Source: Vanilla planifolia (Eukaryota > Streptophyta > Magnoliopsida > Asparagales > Orchidaceae). From it: DNA of 64,000 nt. Positions 49,261 through 63,418 of this stretch are shown here, one piece after another (position 1 is the stretch's first letter; each line of letters starts with the position of its first letter). Under the pieces are notes generated by a model, which worked only from the letters and a program-made list of their open reading frames with translations, was not told where the DNA came from and made no database searches. Both the position numbers and the translations under genes were made by a program. The DNA lies in assembly GCA_023846275.1 (NCBI GenBank), contig CM043870.1, positions 15,608,385 through 15,672,384 on the forward strand, read 5' to 3'.

Positions 49261-49862
49261 AATATAAACATGAGAAAACATCACCTAACAATTGTTTAAT
49301 CTTTTAAAAAATCAAAAGTTAGCCATTGGGTTATGATAGTGATTTTGTTAAGAAACATTTTAAGTGTTCCTTTCCAAGAAATATCTTTAAGAATTTATAT
49401 GAAAATGTTATTGCAAGAAATTTTAGATCCAAGGTGGTGATTTGTGCTTCAACTTTCAAGATTTCATTCACCTCACCATTTTTGGCAACTTTATTTTTGA
49501 GAAAAGGACTATTTAAAATTTTATTTCAAGTGCATTCATATATATTTTTCAACATAATATGCCATTTGCAATTGGTAAAAGCTAAAGGTAACATGTAAAG
49601 CTTATGTTGTAGAGTTGTTATAATTGTTTCTTACATTCTTGTATTAGAATATTTTATGTTATTGTTGTTGGATCATATGAGCCACCTTTTGATTCTTTTG
49701 GATCACCTTGGAAGGGTATTTGCCTACCAGTCATGTGACAAAAGACTGTTCATAGAGTAAGGAAGAATTTCTTGTTAAAAGGTTAGCATAACTCAGACTA
49801 TGGTCGAGGGACCATCAAAGGCAGAATGCTCCCTGTTCACATCACCCTCCACTCTTTAAAGA

Positions 49863-50740
49863 TGAATTTTATTTTTGGAAAAATAGAATGATATTATTTC
49901 TTGGATCTACAAATTTAGATATTTGAGATACCATAAAACATCCTTCACTTTTCCAACTAAAGTAGTCAATGGAGGAGTAATTTGGAATATTATTAATGAG
50001 TTAAATGTAGAAGGGAAACATGAAGTCTAGTTGAGGTCTAAAGCAAGGAACATTTTATATTGTGGACTTTTCCCTTCAAAATACAATAGAAATATGAACC
50101 TCAGGATTACACATAAAATATAGACAAAACTAGAGGTTACCTATGAAAGTACCTCTTAAGTTAAATAGACTAAGATCAACATGTTGATACATGAATACAA
50201 TCCTTTTAGAATGTCATCTGGTGAATCTAATAAATTTACCTTTACTTATTTCAATAACCTTAATATTTTTTTAGTAAATTTAGGAAAGTGTTTTCTAATT
50301 GTGAATAGGTACTAAAATTAATATAGCATTAGTTATTACAATTATGGCCATTAAGGACTTCTTAATACTTTCAATTATTCAGTTAATGGGTGAACTCATG
50401 GAAAATGAGATGGAAGAGAAGAAGTCATTATTGAGAAAGGAAAGAGTAAGAGAAAGAAAGAACACAACATAGTGTAGGAAAGCATGCAGGTAAAGAATGG
50501 AGATCTAGACAAAGACCAAGCCAATGATGAACTATGTAAGAATTTAGGGCATATTCGTCTTGGTTATCCAAAATACAAGAAGAGGATGGAAAAGTTAGAT
50601 AGTCAAAGGAAAAAGAAGAAATCCATGTAGGCTACATGGAATGACATGGATATGTCTTCATCAAGTAGTGAAAAAAAGCAAGAATGGATTATTTACAAGA
50701 TGGCCAAAGGAGATGGTTTTGCACCTTTATCAGATTAAGT
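49863..50740 (+). pseudogene. Ty1/copia gag remnant in array copy 1
   Basis: Segments FYFWKNRMILFLGSTNLDI, then RNILYCGLFP-like, TKINMLIHEY-like, KNLGHIRLGYPKYKKRMEKL (zinc-knuckle region, Cys residues lost) and SSSSEKKQEW follow the order of copia gag. The region before 49863 (ECSLFTSPSTLFKDE) fits the gag N-terminus. Multiple stops and frameshifts; not functional. It resembles but is not identical to the gag remnant at 43660. Confidence 0.75.
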
Positions 50741-52454
50741 GGTAAGCTACTCTCTACAAGAAGATTTAAAAAGTAATACATTGATGTTTGTATTAAATAT
50801 GAGAAATTTACTAATAAATAAACAAAATTAAAAGAGGTGGATGCTAGTTATCTAAGATTATGTGAGTCATTAAAATAAGCTAATGCAGATACCTACATGC
50901 TTTAAAAAATATTAGAGATGAACTTGCTATTTATATTATTAAAAATTTGATGTAAACATGATGCCAAAAATGCAATATAAACTATAATAAATAGTTTAGA
51001 GATAACTTACACACATTAGGAAGAAAAAAATATGAAAGATGAACCTGAGAAATCCAAAATCTCAACATATAAGAGATACCCATCCAAGACAATCTTAGCT
51101 AAGAGGGGATGGAGAGCAACATAAGGTTTGCTCCATATGATAGGCTTAGTACCTCTTCAATGGCTTAGAGATGGGGTACTCATGAAGCACTTAAATAAAC
51201 TAATCATAATAAAGAAGAGAACAAAGAAAAGTTCACATTAGAGCTGATTAAAAGCACTAAAATACTTGTATTAAGCCCCATAGAAAGCTAGAGTATTAAA
51301 GTCATTGCACACAGTGATGATCCAAAAATGTAAGGAATGCAAGTCTTAGGAAAAAAGACGATAAGCTTGGTTTGTGAATAATTCAAAGAAGGAAGAGGTG
51401 GAAAATCTGATTAAACTTTAAATGATGAAGTGAAAGGGAGATGGCCAAAAAGGAATCAATAAAGTGAAAGGGAACTATTATGCAACTATGACAGGAAGGA
51501 TATATCATAGGGTTGAAGTTAAATTGGTATGATGTCTCACTACTTGGTCCTTGTACCACTTCTCCTAACACTAGGGCTTTAACAAATTAATAAGTAATAA
51601 TTCTTATTGTGATCAACACTAAGAACTCAATAAAATATAATAAAATAATAAAAATTTTCTTATGCAAATATCATACTTTATATAAAGGTCAGGCTTCATA
51701 ATTTATAAAGAGCTTAAGAAAAAAAAGATAATTAATAAAGAAAAAGTACAAAATCTATGTTCAAAAGTTATTAGTGAACAACTTTCTAAAAAGCTAGCAT
51801 TTCTATTTGAAAAGTTGTGGTCAACACTATTTCTAAGTAACTTCTTAAAAAGCTATCATTTTAATTCTAAAGCTATGATCAAAGCAATTTTCAAATTACT
51901 TTTTGAAAAGTTATTATTTTGATACATAAATCTATGACTATAGCTATTTTTAAATAGCTTTTATGAAAATCTATGTTTTCAATTTGGTGACACCCAGAGT
52001 CATGAGTTATCATGGGTCAGACCTAGGTTGGCATGCTGTGGGTCATGTCGACCAATTTCTTTTATTTGCTGGTTGTGCAAACTTTATATTGAAGGTTCTG
52101 CTGGTGGGTCAGTGGATCTACTTATGTTCATGAATCGCATATAGGTTGACATGTCCCAAGTTAGTTGATGGTTAGTGTGATATGGAAAGATTAATTTATG
52201 TTAGGAAAAGTATTCTATTACGAGCTAGACTGGCAGGGCATTTGTGGATCGTGGTGCATTCCCAGGTCATGCAAATTGTTTTATTGATGGGTTGCTCTGA
52301 TAGAATGACATGACATCGACAAATTTGGAAGAGTTCACGAGTTGCATGAACTCCTGGTTTTATTGTTTTACCCAAATGAAGTTGTATAAACAAGCTTGAT
52401 TGTTTGGGAAATCCATAGATACCCATTGTCAACAAAGAGGATCACATCCATAGA
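50741..52454. other. Unassigned part of array copy 1
   Basis: AT-rich sequence with short open frames on the minus strand (51383-51571, 52196-52435) that lack domain resemblance. The block 51960-52440 is richer in G and C, with repeated GGGTCA and CATG words, and may be the 5' non-coding part of the gypsy fragment that follows. Confidence 0.4.
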
Positions 52455-53754
52455 AATGCTTAACTAAAGGAGGAAAGTCAGTTAACGAGTAAATTACTCA
52501 TTTCAATGAGTTCCATTTATGTTTTGACATCAATGAAGACCTTTTAGTTACCCTCTCTCGATTCTTAGTTAGGCTTAGAGAAGATGTCCGAAGAGAGTTT
52601 TTCAAGTATAACATTCATATTTTAGAAGAGGCTTATAACATTATAGTGAGTTTGAGGACCTCCATAAGCTTTACTTAGCCAAAGGAGTTGAATCAATGCC
52701 TAAGCAGACCTTTTGGCTCATTAATCTTGGACTATCTACTAGTTACCCACCTACACTTCCCTCTCCAAGACAATTCCTAAGCTCACCACAAAATTTAAAT
52801 CACTTATTAGCCAAACACTTGAAGCAACTTGTTTTCAATACAAAAGGGTGAGGTCATGGTTAGCCAATGCCCCGCACAAAAAAAGCTATATCAAGGAAAA
52901 GAGATGCGATGAATTTAACATTTAGGAAGAATGAGAGACAAAAGAATATGTTTCATCTTCTTACCTAGCCAATGAATACTCAAAAAAGGAAGGAGAGAAT
53001 ACAATCAAGGATACTAAATGCATCACAATTATGAGATGTCTTCCCAACCTAAGGCTAGCAAATATTTGAGATGCATGATCATCTTTCATACCTTTATTAA
53101 ACTTAAAGAAAAAGTTTGTAAGGTCATCAAAAATAGTGGTATTGGTTCAATGTTATTTGTAAAAATAATTTTGCATGCCTTGAACTTACTACCACTCACC
53201 ACCCAAAGCCCATACCTATTCTTGGATCAACAAATCTTCTATTCTTATTAAAAAAATAATGTAGTATATCACATTAATTTGGTTAATATTTCAAATATAT
53301 TTTATGTGATGTTGTCCTTATGTAGGTAAGAAGCATCAGAGTGACCTTGTTTGTATGAGCATGATGCCCTTCTCATCGATAACACTAATACTTGTACATT
53401 CACACATTAAGACAAGAAATTCAAGCTACAGTAATCACCACCTAAGGACCATGCCAACCTATTAAAAAGATTCCAACCACTACTCTAGATAAGAAAATCC
53501 AATTTGTCTCATCTGAAGTAGATCGAGAGTTTATCAATTGCACTGTCATTTGGGCCATTATAGTAAGAGAGATCCCATGTGAGATACTTGATATAGTCAT
53601 ACCTCACTTATTAGAACCCATTTTTTTTCTAGTTTTCTTGATGTTTTCAATAAATTTTCCCAAGATTTGCTACACCTTCATGGCAACCAACATGCTAGGC
53701 CTGATGCCTATGGCTAGTTTACCAATTCTACCGCACTATGGGATATGTTCTTCC
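52455..53754 (+). pseudogene. Ty3/gypsy gag-protease-RT fragment in array copy 1
   Basis: The gag capsid end is at about 52455-52670 (GGKSVNE ... LVTLSRFLVRLREDVRREFF, then ILEEAYNIIVSL). A ruined zinc knuckle follows near 52830, then SYIKEK. The protease is at 53018-53251 (KASKYLRCMIIFHTF, KLKEKVCKVIKNSGIGSM), where the catalytic DSG has become NSG. The start of the RT region is near 53520-53754 (REIPCEILDIVIPHLLEP, then, after a frameshift, LPILPHYGICSSKN). The fragment is cut off inside the RT by the array junction. Confidence 0.75.
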
Positions 53755-54694
53755 AAAAACTAAATTATTTTGTGCAGTACAATATATGGGTATTATATAA
53801 ATATGATTAGTTAATGGTCTAAGCAACTTGAGTGAAAGAAAAAATAAAGAGTTTTGTATAATGCAATATATATTATCAAACATGTATGATCATGCATTGA
53901 GTAGAATAAGAAAAGAAAGAAAAACTAATGAGTTTTGTATAATAAGTATATGCTCTTATATAATATGACCAATTATTTAAGTTGCTATGAAAAAGGAAAA
54001 CCATGAATTTCATATAGCATGATACACTATTGTCATGCTACATGAGAAATTGATATTTTTGTAATTGTATAATATGATCCTTTTGAATATACAATATAAA
54101 CATGAGAAAACATCACCTAACAATTGTTTAATCTTTTAAAAAATCAAAAGTTAGCCATTGGGTTATGATAGTGATTTTGTTAAGAAACATTTTAAGTGTT
54201 CCTTTCCAAGAAATATCTTTAAGAATTTATATGAAAATGTTATTGCAAGAAATTTTAGATCCAAGGTGGTGATTTGTGCTTCAACTTTCAAGATTTCATT
54301 CACCTCACCATTTTTGGCAACTTTATTTTTGAGAAAAGGACTATTTAAAATTTTATTTCAAGTGCATTCATATATATTTTTCAACATAATATGCCATTTG
54401 CAATTGGTAAAAGCTAAAGGTAACATGTAAAGCTTATGTTGTAGAGTTGTTATAATTGTTTCTTACATTCTTGTATTAGAATATTTTATGTTATTGTTGT
54501 TGGATCATATGAGCCACCTTTTGATTCTTTTGGATCACCTTGGAAGGGTATTTGCCTACCAGTCATGTGACAAAAGACTGTTCATAGAGTAAGGAAGAAT
54601 TTCTTGTTAAAAGGTTAGCATAACTCAGACTATGGTCGAGGGACCATCAAAGGCAGAATGCTCCCTGTTCACATCACCCTCCACTCTTTAAAGA

Positions 54695-55572
54695 TGAATT
54701 TTATTTTTGGAAAAATAGAATGATATTATTTCTTGGATCTACAAATTTAGATATTTGAGATACCATAAAACATCCTTCACTTTTCCAACTAAAGTAGTCA
54801 ATGGAGGAGTAATTTGGAATATTATTAATGAGTTAAATGTAGAAGGGAAACATGAAGTCTAGTTGAGGTCTAAAGCAAGGAACATTTTATATTGTGGACT
54901 TTTCCCTTCAAAATACAATAGAAATATGAACCTCAGGATTACACATAAAATATAGACAAAACTAGAGGTTACCTATGAAAGTACCTCTTAAGTTAAATAG
55001 ACTAAGATCAACATGTTGATACATGAATACAATCCTTTTAGAATGTCATCTGGTGAATCTAATAAATTTACCTTTACTTATTTCAATAACCTTAATATTT
55101 TTTTAGTAAATTTAGGAAAGTGTTTTCTAATTGTGAATAGGTACTAAAATTAATATAGCATTAGTTATTACAATTATGGCCATTAAGGACTTCTTAATAC
55201 TTTCAATTATTCAGTTAATGGGTGAACTCATGGAAAATGAGATGGAAGAGAAGAAGTCATTATTGAGAAAGGAAAGAGTAAGAGAAAGAAAGAACACAAC
55301 ATAGTGTAGGAAAGCATGCAGGTAAAGAATGGAGATCTAGACAAAGACCAAGCCAATGATGAACTATGTAAGAATTTAGGGCATATTCGTCTTGGTTATC
55401 CAAAATACAAGAAGAGGATGGAAAAGTTAGATAGTCAAAGGAAAAAGAAGAAATCCATGTAGGCTACATGGAATGACATGGATATGTCTTCATCAAGTAG
55501 TGAAAAAAAGCAAGAATGGATTATTTACAAGATGGCCAAAGGAGATGGTTTTGCACCTTTATCAGATTAAGT
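54695..55572 (+). pseudogene. Ty1/copia gag remnant in array copy 2
   Basis: Duplicate of 49863-50740, with the same stops and frameshifts, so the damage predates the amplification. Confidence 0.75.
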
Positions 55573-57286
55573 GGTAAGCTACTCTCTACAAGAAGATTTA
55601 AAAAGTAATACATTGATGTTTGTATTAAATATGAGAAATTTACTAATAAATAAACAAAATTAAAAGAGGTGGATGCTAGTTATCTAAGATTATGTGAGTC
55701 ATTAAAATAAGCTAATGCAGATACCTACATGCTTTAAAAAATATTAGAGATGAACTTGCTATTTATATTATTAAAAATTTGATGTAAACATGATGCCAAA
55801 AATGCAATATAAACTATAATAAATAGTTTAGAGATAACTTACACACATTAGGAAGAAAAAAATATGAAAGATGAACCTGAGAAATCCAAAATCTCAACAT
55901 ATAAGAGATACCCATCCAAGACAATCTTAGCTAAGAGGGGATGGAGAGCAACATAAGGTTTGCTCCATATGATAGGCTTAGTACCTCTTCAATGGCTTAG
56001 AGATGGGGTACTCATGAAGCACTTAAATAAACTAATCATAATAAAGAAGAGAACAAAGAAAAGTTCACATTAGAGCTGATTAAAAGCACTAAAATACTTG
56101 TATTAAGCCCCATAGAAAGCTAGAGTATTAAAGTCATTGCACACAGTGATGATCCAAAAATGTAAGGAATGCAAGTCTTAGGAAAAAAGACGATAAGCTT
56201 GGTTTGTGAATAATTCAAAGAAGGAAGAGGTGGAAAATCTGATTAAACTTTAAATGATGAAGTGAAAGGGAGATGGCCAAAAAGGAATCAATAAAGTGAA
56301 AGGGAACTATTATGCAACTATGACAGGAAGGATATATCATAGGGTTGAAGTTAAATTGGTATGATGTCTCACTACTTGGTCCTTGTACCACTTCTCCTAA
56401 CACTAGGGCTTTAACAAATTAATAAGTAATAATTCTTATTGTGATCAACACTAAGAACTCAATAAAATATAATAAAATAATAAAAATTTTCTTATGCAAA
56501 TATCATACTTTATATAAAGGTCAGGCTTCATAATTTATAAAGAGCTTAAGAAAAAAAAGATAATTAATAAAGAAAAAGTACAAAATCTATGTTCAAAAGT
56601 TATTAGTGAACAACTTTCTAAAAAGCTAGCATTTCTATTTGAAAAGTTGTGGTCAACACTATTTCTAAGTAACTTCTTAAAAAGCTATCATTTTAATTCT
56701 AAAGCTATGATCAAAGCAATTTTCAAATTACTTTTTGAAAAGTTATTATTTTGATACATAAATCTATGACTATAGCTATTTTTAAATAGCTTTTATGAAA
56801 ATCTATGTTTTCAATTTGGTGACACCCAGAGTCATGAGTTATCATGGGTCAGACCTAGGTTGGCATGCTGTGGGTCATGTCGACCAATTTCTTTTATTTG
56901 CTGGTTGTGCAAACTTTATATTGAAGGTTCTGCTGGTGGGTCAGTGGATCTACTTATGTTCATGAATCGCATATAGGTTGACATGTCCCAAGTTAGTTGA
57001 TGGTTAGTGTGATATGGAAAGATTAATTTATGTTAGGAAAAGTATTCTATTACGAGCTAGACTGGCAGGGCATTTGTGGATCGTGGTGCATTCCCAGGTC
57101 ATGCAAATTGTTTTATTGATGGGTTGCTCTGATAGAATGACATGACATCGACAAATTTGGAAGAGTTCACGAGTTGCATGAACTCCTGGTTTTATTGTTT
57201 TACCCAAATGAAGTTGTATAAACAAGCTTGATTGTTTGGGAAATCCATAGATACCCATTGTCAACAAAGAGGATCACATCCATAGA

Positions 57287-58586
57287 AATGCTTAACTAAA
57301 GGAGGAAAGTCAGTTAACGAGTAAATTACTCATTTCAATGAGTTCCATTTATGTTTTGACATCAATGAAGACCTTTTAGTTACCCTCTCTCGATTCTTAG
57401 TTAGGCTTAGAGAAGATGTCCGAAGAGAGTTTTTCAAGTATAACATTCATATTTTAGAAGAGGCTTATAACATTATAGTGAGTTTGAGGACCTCCATAAG
57501 CTTTACTTAGCCAAAGGAGTTGAATCAATGCCTAAGCAGACCTTTTGGCTCATTAATCTTGGACTATCTACTAGTTACCCACCTACACTTCCCTCTCCAA
57601 GACAATTCCTAAGCTCACCACAAAATTTAAATCACTTATTAGCCAAACACTTGAAGCAACTTGTTTTCAATACAAAAGGGTGAGGTCATGGTTAGCCAAT
57701 GCCCCGCACAAAAAAAGCTATATCAAGGAAAAGAGATGCGATGAATTTAACATTTAGGAAGAATGAGAGACAAAAGAATATGTTTCATCTTCTTACCTAG
57801 CCAATGAATACTCAAAAAAGGAAGGAGAGAATACAATCAAGGATACTAAATGCATCACAATTATGAGATGTCTTCCCAACCTAAGGCTAGCAAATATTTG
57901 AGATGCATGATCATCTTTCATACCTTTATTAAACTTAAAGAAAAAGTTTGTAAGGTCATCAAAAATAGTGGTATTGGTTCAATGTTATTTGTAAAAATAA
58001 TTTTGCATGCCTTGAACTTACTACCACTCACCACCCAAAGCCCATACCTATTCTTGGATCAACAAATCTTCTATTCTTATTAAAAAAATAATGTAGTATA
58101 TCACATTAATTTGGTTAATATTTCAAATATATTTTATGTGATGTTGTCCTTATGTAGGTAAGAAGCATCAGAGTGACCTTGTTTGTATGAGCATGATGCC
58201 CTTCTCATCGATAACACTAATACTTGTACATTCACACATTAAGACAAGAAATTCAAGCTACAGTAATCACCACCTAAGGACCATGCCAACCTATTAAAAA
58301 GATTCCAACCACTACTCTAGATAAGAAAATCCAATTTGTCTCATCTGAAGTAGATCGAGAGTTTATCAATTGCACTGTCATTTGGGCCATTATAGTAAGA
58401 GAGATCCCATGTGAGATACTTGATATAGTCATACCTCACTTATTAGAACCCATTTTTTTTCTAGTTTTCTTGATGTTTTCAATAAATTTTCCCAAGATTT
58501 GCTACACCTTCATGGCAACCAACATGCTAGGCCTGATGCCTATGGCTAGTTTACCAATTCTACCGCACTATGGGATATGTTCTTCC
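57287..58586 (+). pseudogene. Ty3/gypsy gag-protease-RT fragment in array copy 2
   Basis: Duplicate of 52455-53754, including the NSG protease site and the truncation inside RT. Confidence 0.75.
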
Positions 58587-59526
58587 AAAAACTAAATTAT
58601 TTTGTGCAGTACAATATATGGGTATTATATAAATATGATTAGTTAATGGTCTAAGCAACTTGAGTGAAAGAAAAAATAAAGAGTTTTGTATAATGCAATA
58701 TATATTATCAAACATGTATGATCATGCATTGAGTAGAATAAGAAAAGAAAGAAAAACTAATGAGTTTTGTATAATAAGTATATGCTCTTATATAATATGA
58801 CCAATTATTTAAGTTGCTATGAAAAAGGAAAACCATGAATTTCATATAGCATGATACACTATTGTCATGCTACATGAGAAATTGATATTTTTGTAATTGT
58901 ATAATATGATCCTTTTGAATATACAATATAAACATGAGAAAACATCACCTAACAATTGTTTAATCTTTTAAAAAATCAAAAGTTAGCCATTGGGTTATGA
59001 TAGTGATTTTGTTAAGAAACATTTTAAGTGTTCCTTTCCAAGAAATATCTTTAAGAATTTATATGAAAATGTTATTGCAAGAAATTTTAGATCCAAGGTG
59101 GTGATTTGTGCTTCAACTTTCAAGATTTCATTCACCTCACCATTTTTGGCAACTTTATTTTTGAGAAAAGGACTATTTAAAATTTTATTTCAAGTGCATT
59201 CATATATATTTTTCAACATAATATGCCATTTGCAATTGGTAAAAGCTAAAGGTAACATGTAAAGCTTATGTTGTAGAGTTGTTATAATTGTTTCTTACAT
59301 TCTTGTATTAGAATATTTTATGTTATTGTTGTTGGATCATATGAGCCACCTTTTGATTCTTTTGGATCACCTTGGAAGGGTATTTGCCTACCAGTCATGT
59401 GACAAAAGACTGTTCATAGAGTAAGGAAGAATTTCTTGTTAAAAGGTTAGCATAACTCAGACTATGGTCGAGGGACCATCAAAGGCAGAATGCTCCCTGT
59501 TCACATCACCCTCCACTCTTTAAAGA

Positions 59527-60404
59527 TGAATTTTATTTTTGGAAAAATAGAATGATATTATTTCTTGGATCTACAAATTTAGATATTTGAGATACCATAA
59601 AACATCCTTCACTTTTCCAACTAAAGTAGTCAATGGAGGAGTAATTTGGAATATTATTAATGAGTTAAATGTAGAAGGGAAACATGAAGTCTAGTTGAGG
59701 TCTAAAGCAAGGAACATTTTATATTGTGGACTTTTCCCTTCAAAATACAATAGAAATATGAACCTCAGGATTACACATAAAATATAGACAAAACTAGAGG
59801 TTACCTATGAAAGTACCTCTTAAGTTAAATAGACTAAGATCAACATGTTGATACATGAATACAATCCTTTTAGAATGTCATCTGGTGAATCTAATAAATT
59901 TACCTTTACTTATTTCAATAACCTTAATATTTTTTTAGTAAATTTAGGAAAGTGTTTTCTAATTGTGAATAGGTACTAAAATTAATATAGCATTAGTTAT
60001 TACAATTATGGCCATTAAGGACTTCTTAATACTTTCAATTATTCAGTTAATGGGTGAACTCATGGAAAATGAGATGGAAGAGAAGAAGTCATTATTGAGA
60101 AAGGAAAGAGTAAGAGAAAGAAAGAACACAACATAGTGTAGGAAAGCATGCAGGTAAAGAATGGAGATCTAGACAAAGACCAAGCCAATGATGAACTATG
60201 TAAGAATTTAGGGCATATTCGTCTTGGTTATCCAAAATACAAGAAGAGGATGGAAAAGTTAGATAGTCAAAGGAAAAAGAAGAAATCCATGTAGGCTACA
60301 TGGAATGACATGGATATGTCTTCATCAAGTAGTGAAAAAAAGCAAGAATGGATTATTTACAAGATGGCCAAAGGAGATGGTTTTGCACCTTTATCAGATT
60401 AAGT
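59527..60404 (+). pseudogene. Ty1/copia gag remnant in array copy 3
   Basis: Duplicate of 49863-50740 with the same disabling changes. Confidence 0.75.
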
Positions 60405-62118
60405 GGTAAGCTACTCTCTACAAGAAGATTTAAAAAGTAATACATTGATGTTTGTATTAAATATGAGAAATTTACTAATAAATAAACAAAATTAAAAGAG
60501 GTGGATGCTAGTTATCTAAGATTATGTGAGTCATTAAAATAAGCTAATGCAGATACCTACATGCTTTAAAAAATATTAGAGATGAACTTGCTATTTATAT
60601 TATTAAAAATTTGATGTAAACATGATGCCAAAAATGCAATATAAACTATAATAAATAGTTTAGAGATAACTTACACACATTAGGAAGAAAAAAATATGAA
60701 AGATGAACCTGAGAAATCCAAAATCTCAACATATAAGAGATACCCATCCAAGACAATCTTAGCTAAGAGGGGATGGAGAGCAACATAAGGTTTGCTCCAT
60801 ATGATAGGCTTAGTACCTCTTCAATGGCTTAGAGATGGGGTACTCATGAAGCACTTAAATAAACTAATCATAATAAAGAAGAGAACAAAGAAAAGTTCAC
60901 ATTAGAGCTGATTAAAAGCACTAAAATACTTGTATTAAGCCCCATAGAAAGCTAGAGTATTAAAGTCATTGCACACAGTGATGATCCAAAAATGTAAGGA
61001 ATGCAAGTCTTAGGAAAAAAGACGATAAGCTTGGTTTGTGAATAATTCAAAGAAGGAAGAGGTGGAAAATCTGATTAAACTTTAAATGATGAAGTGAAAG
61101 GGAGATGGCCAAAAAGGAATCAATAAAGTGAAAGGGAACTATTATGCAACTATGACAGGAAGGATATATCATAGGGTTGAAGTTAAATTGGTATGATGTC
61201 TCACTACTTGGTCCTTGTACCACTTCTCCTAACACTAGGGCTTTAACAAATTAATAAGTAATAATTCTTATTGTGATCAACACTAAGAACTCAATAAAAT
61301 ATAATAAAATAATAAAAATTTTCTTATGCAAATATCATACTTTATATAAAGGTCAGGCTTCATAATTTATAAAGAGCTTAAGAAAAAAAAGATAATTAAT
61401 AAAGAAAAAGTACAAAATCTATGTTCAAAAGTTATTAGTGAACAACTTTCTAAAAAGCTAGCATTTCTATTTGAAAAGTTGTGGTCAACACTATTTCTAA
61501 GTAACTTCTTAAAAAGCTATCATTTTAATTCTAAAGCTATGATCAAAGCAATTTTCAAATTACTTTTTGAAAAGTTATTATTTTGATACATAAATCTATG
61601 ACTATAGCTATTTTTAAATAGCTTTTATGAAAATCTATGTTTTCAATTTGGTGACACCCAGAGTCATGAGTTATCATGGGTCAGACCTAGGTTGGCATGC
61701 TGTGGGTCATGTCGACCAATTTCTTTTATTTGCTGGTTGTGCAAACTTTATATTGAAGGTTCTGCTGGTGGGTCAGTGGATCTACTTATGTTCATGAATC
61801 GCATATAGGTTGACATGTCCCAAGTTAGTTGATGGTTAGTGTGATATGGAAAGATTAATTTATGTTAGGAAAAGTATTCTATTACGAGCTAGACTGGCAG
61901 GGCATTTGTGGATCGTGGTGCATTCCCAGGTCATGCAAATTGTTTTATTGATGGGTTGCTCTGATAGAATGACATGACATCGACAAATTTGGAAGAGTTC
62001 ACGAGTTGCATGAACTCCTGGTTTTATTGTTTTACCCAAATGAAGTTGTATAAACAAGCTTGATTGTTTGGGAAATCCATAGATACCCATTGTCAACAAA
62101 GAGGATCACATCCATAGA

Positions 62119-63418
62119 AATGCTTAACTAAAGGAGGAAAGTCAGTTAACGAGTAAATTACTCATTTCAATGAGTTCCATTTATGTTTTGACATCAATGA
62201 AGACCTTTTAGTTACCCTCTCTCGATTCTTAGTTAGGCTTAGAGAAGATGTCCGAAGAGAGTTTTTCAAGTATAACATTCATATTTTAGAAGAGGCTTAT
62301 AACATTATAGTGAGTTTGAGGACCTCCATAAGCTTTACTTAGCCAAAGGAGTTGAATCAATGCCTAAGCAGACCTTTTGGCTCATTAATCTTGGACTATC
62401 TACTAGTTACCCACCTACACTTCCCTCTCCAAGACAATTCCTAAGCTCACCACAAAATTTAAATCACTTATTAGCCAAACACTTGAAGCAACTTGTTTTC
62501 AATACAAAAGGGTGAGGTCATGGTTAGCCAATGCCCCGCACAAAAAAAGCTATATCAAGGAAAAGAGATGCGATGAATTTAACATTTAGGAAGAATGAGA
62601 GACAAAAGAATATGTTTCATCTTCTTACCTAGCCAATGAATACTCAAAAAAGGAAGGAGAGAATACAATCAAGGATACTAAATGCATCACAATTATGAGA
62701 TGTCTTCCCAACCTAAGGCTAGCAAATATTTGAGATGCATGATCATCTTTCATACCTTTATTAAACTTAAAGAAAAAGTTTGTAAGGTCATCAAAAATAG
62801 TGGTATTGGTTCAATGTTATTTGTAAAAATAATTTTGCATGCCTTGAACTTACTACCACTCACCACCCAAAGCCCATACCTATTCTTGGATCAACAAATC
62901 TTCTATTCTTATTAAAAAAATAATGTAGTATATCACATTAATTTGGTTAATATTTCAAATATATTTTATGTGATGTTGTCCTTATGTAGGTAAGAAGCAT
63001 CAGAGTGACCTTGTTTGTATGAGCATGATGCCCTTCTCATCGATAACACTAATACTTGTACATTCACACATTAAGACAAGAAATTCAAGCTACAGTAATC
63101 ACCACCTAAGGACCATGCCAACCTATTAAAAAGATTCCAACCACTACTCTAGATAAGAAAATCCAATTTGTCTCATCTGAAGTAGATCGAGAGTTTATCA
63201 ATTGCACTGTCATTTGGGCCATTATAGTAAGAGAGATCCCATGTGAGATACTTGATATAGTCATACCTCACTTATTAGAACCCATTTTTTTTCTAGTTTT
63301 CTTGATGTTTTCAATAAATTTTCCCAAGATTTGCTACACCTTCATGGCAACCAACATGCTAGGCCTGATGCCTATGGCTAGTTTACCAATTCTACCGCAC
63401 TATGGGATATGTTCTTCC
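62119..63418 (+). pseudogene. Ty3/gypsy gag-protease-RT fragment in array copy 3
   Basis: Duplicate of 52455-53754 with the same disabling changes and the same cut inside RT. Confidence 0.75.

Larger units (their letters stand above)
48923..53754. repeat. 4,832-bp tandem unit, copy 1
   Basis: First copy of a head-to-tail array with period 4,832 bp. It opens with AAAAACTAAATTATTTTGTG and ends ATGGGATATGTTCTTCC. Content in order: copia LTR with 80-bp sub-repeats, copia gag remnant (49863-50740), unassigned AT-rich sequence with a less AT-rich block at 51960-52440, then Ty3/gypsy gag-protease-RT remnant (52455-53754). No intact gene. Every region I compared with copies 2 and 3 was identical. 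Confidence 0.95.
53755..58586. repeat. 4,832-bp tandem unit, copy 2
   Basis: Same content and order as copy 1, shifted by exactly 4,832 bp. The copia gag remnant is at 54695-55572 and the gypsy fragment at 57287-58586. The copy 1/copy 2 junction joins gypsy RT (ATGTTCTTCC) to copia LTR (AAAAACTAAATT). No differences from copy 1 were noticed. Confidence 0.95.
58587..63418. repeat. 4,832-bp tandem unit, copy 3
   Basis: Third full copy, same period and content. The copia gag remnant is at 59527-60404 and the gypsy fragment at 62119-63418. No differences from copies 1 and 2 were noticed. Confidence 0.95.

Noticed and set aside
49326..49598. 90-codon open frame repeated identically at 54158 and 58990
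   Set aside because: Identity reflects the DNA-level 4,832-bp duplication, not selection. It lies in copia LTR/leader sequence and has no domain I recognise.
48923..58586. Reading the tandem units as one LTR element whose LTRs recombined
   Set aside because: The borders fall inside a gypsy RT fragment and inside a copia LTR, not at LTR ends, and the unit mixes two superfamilies.
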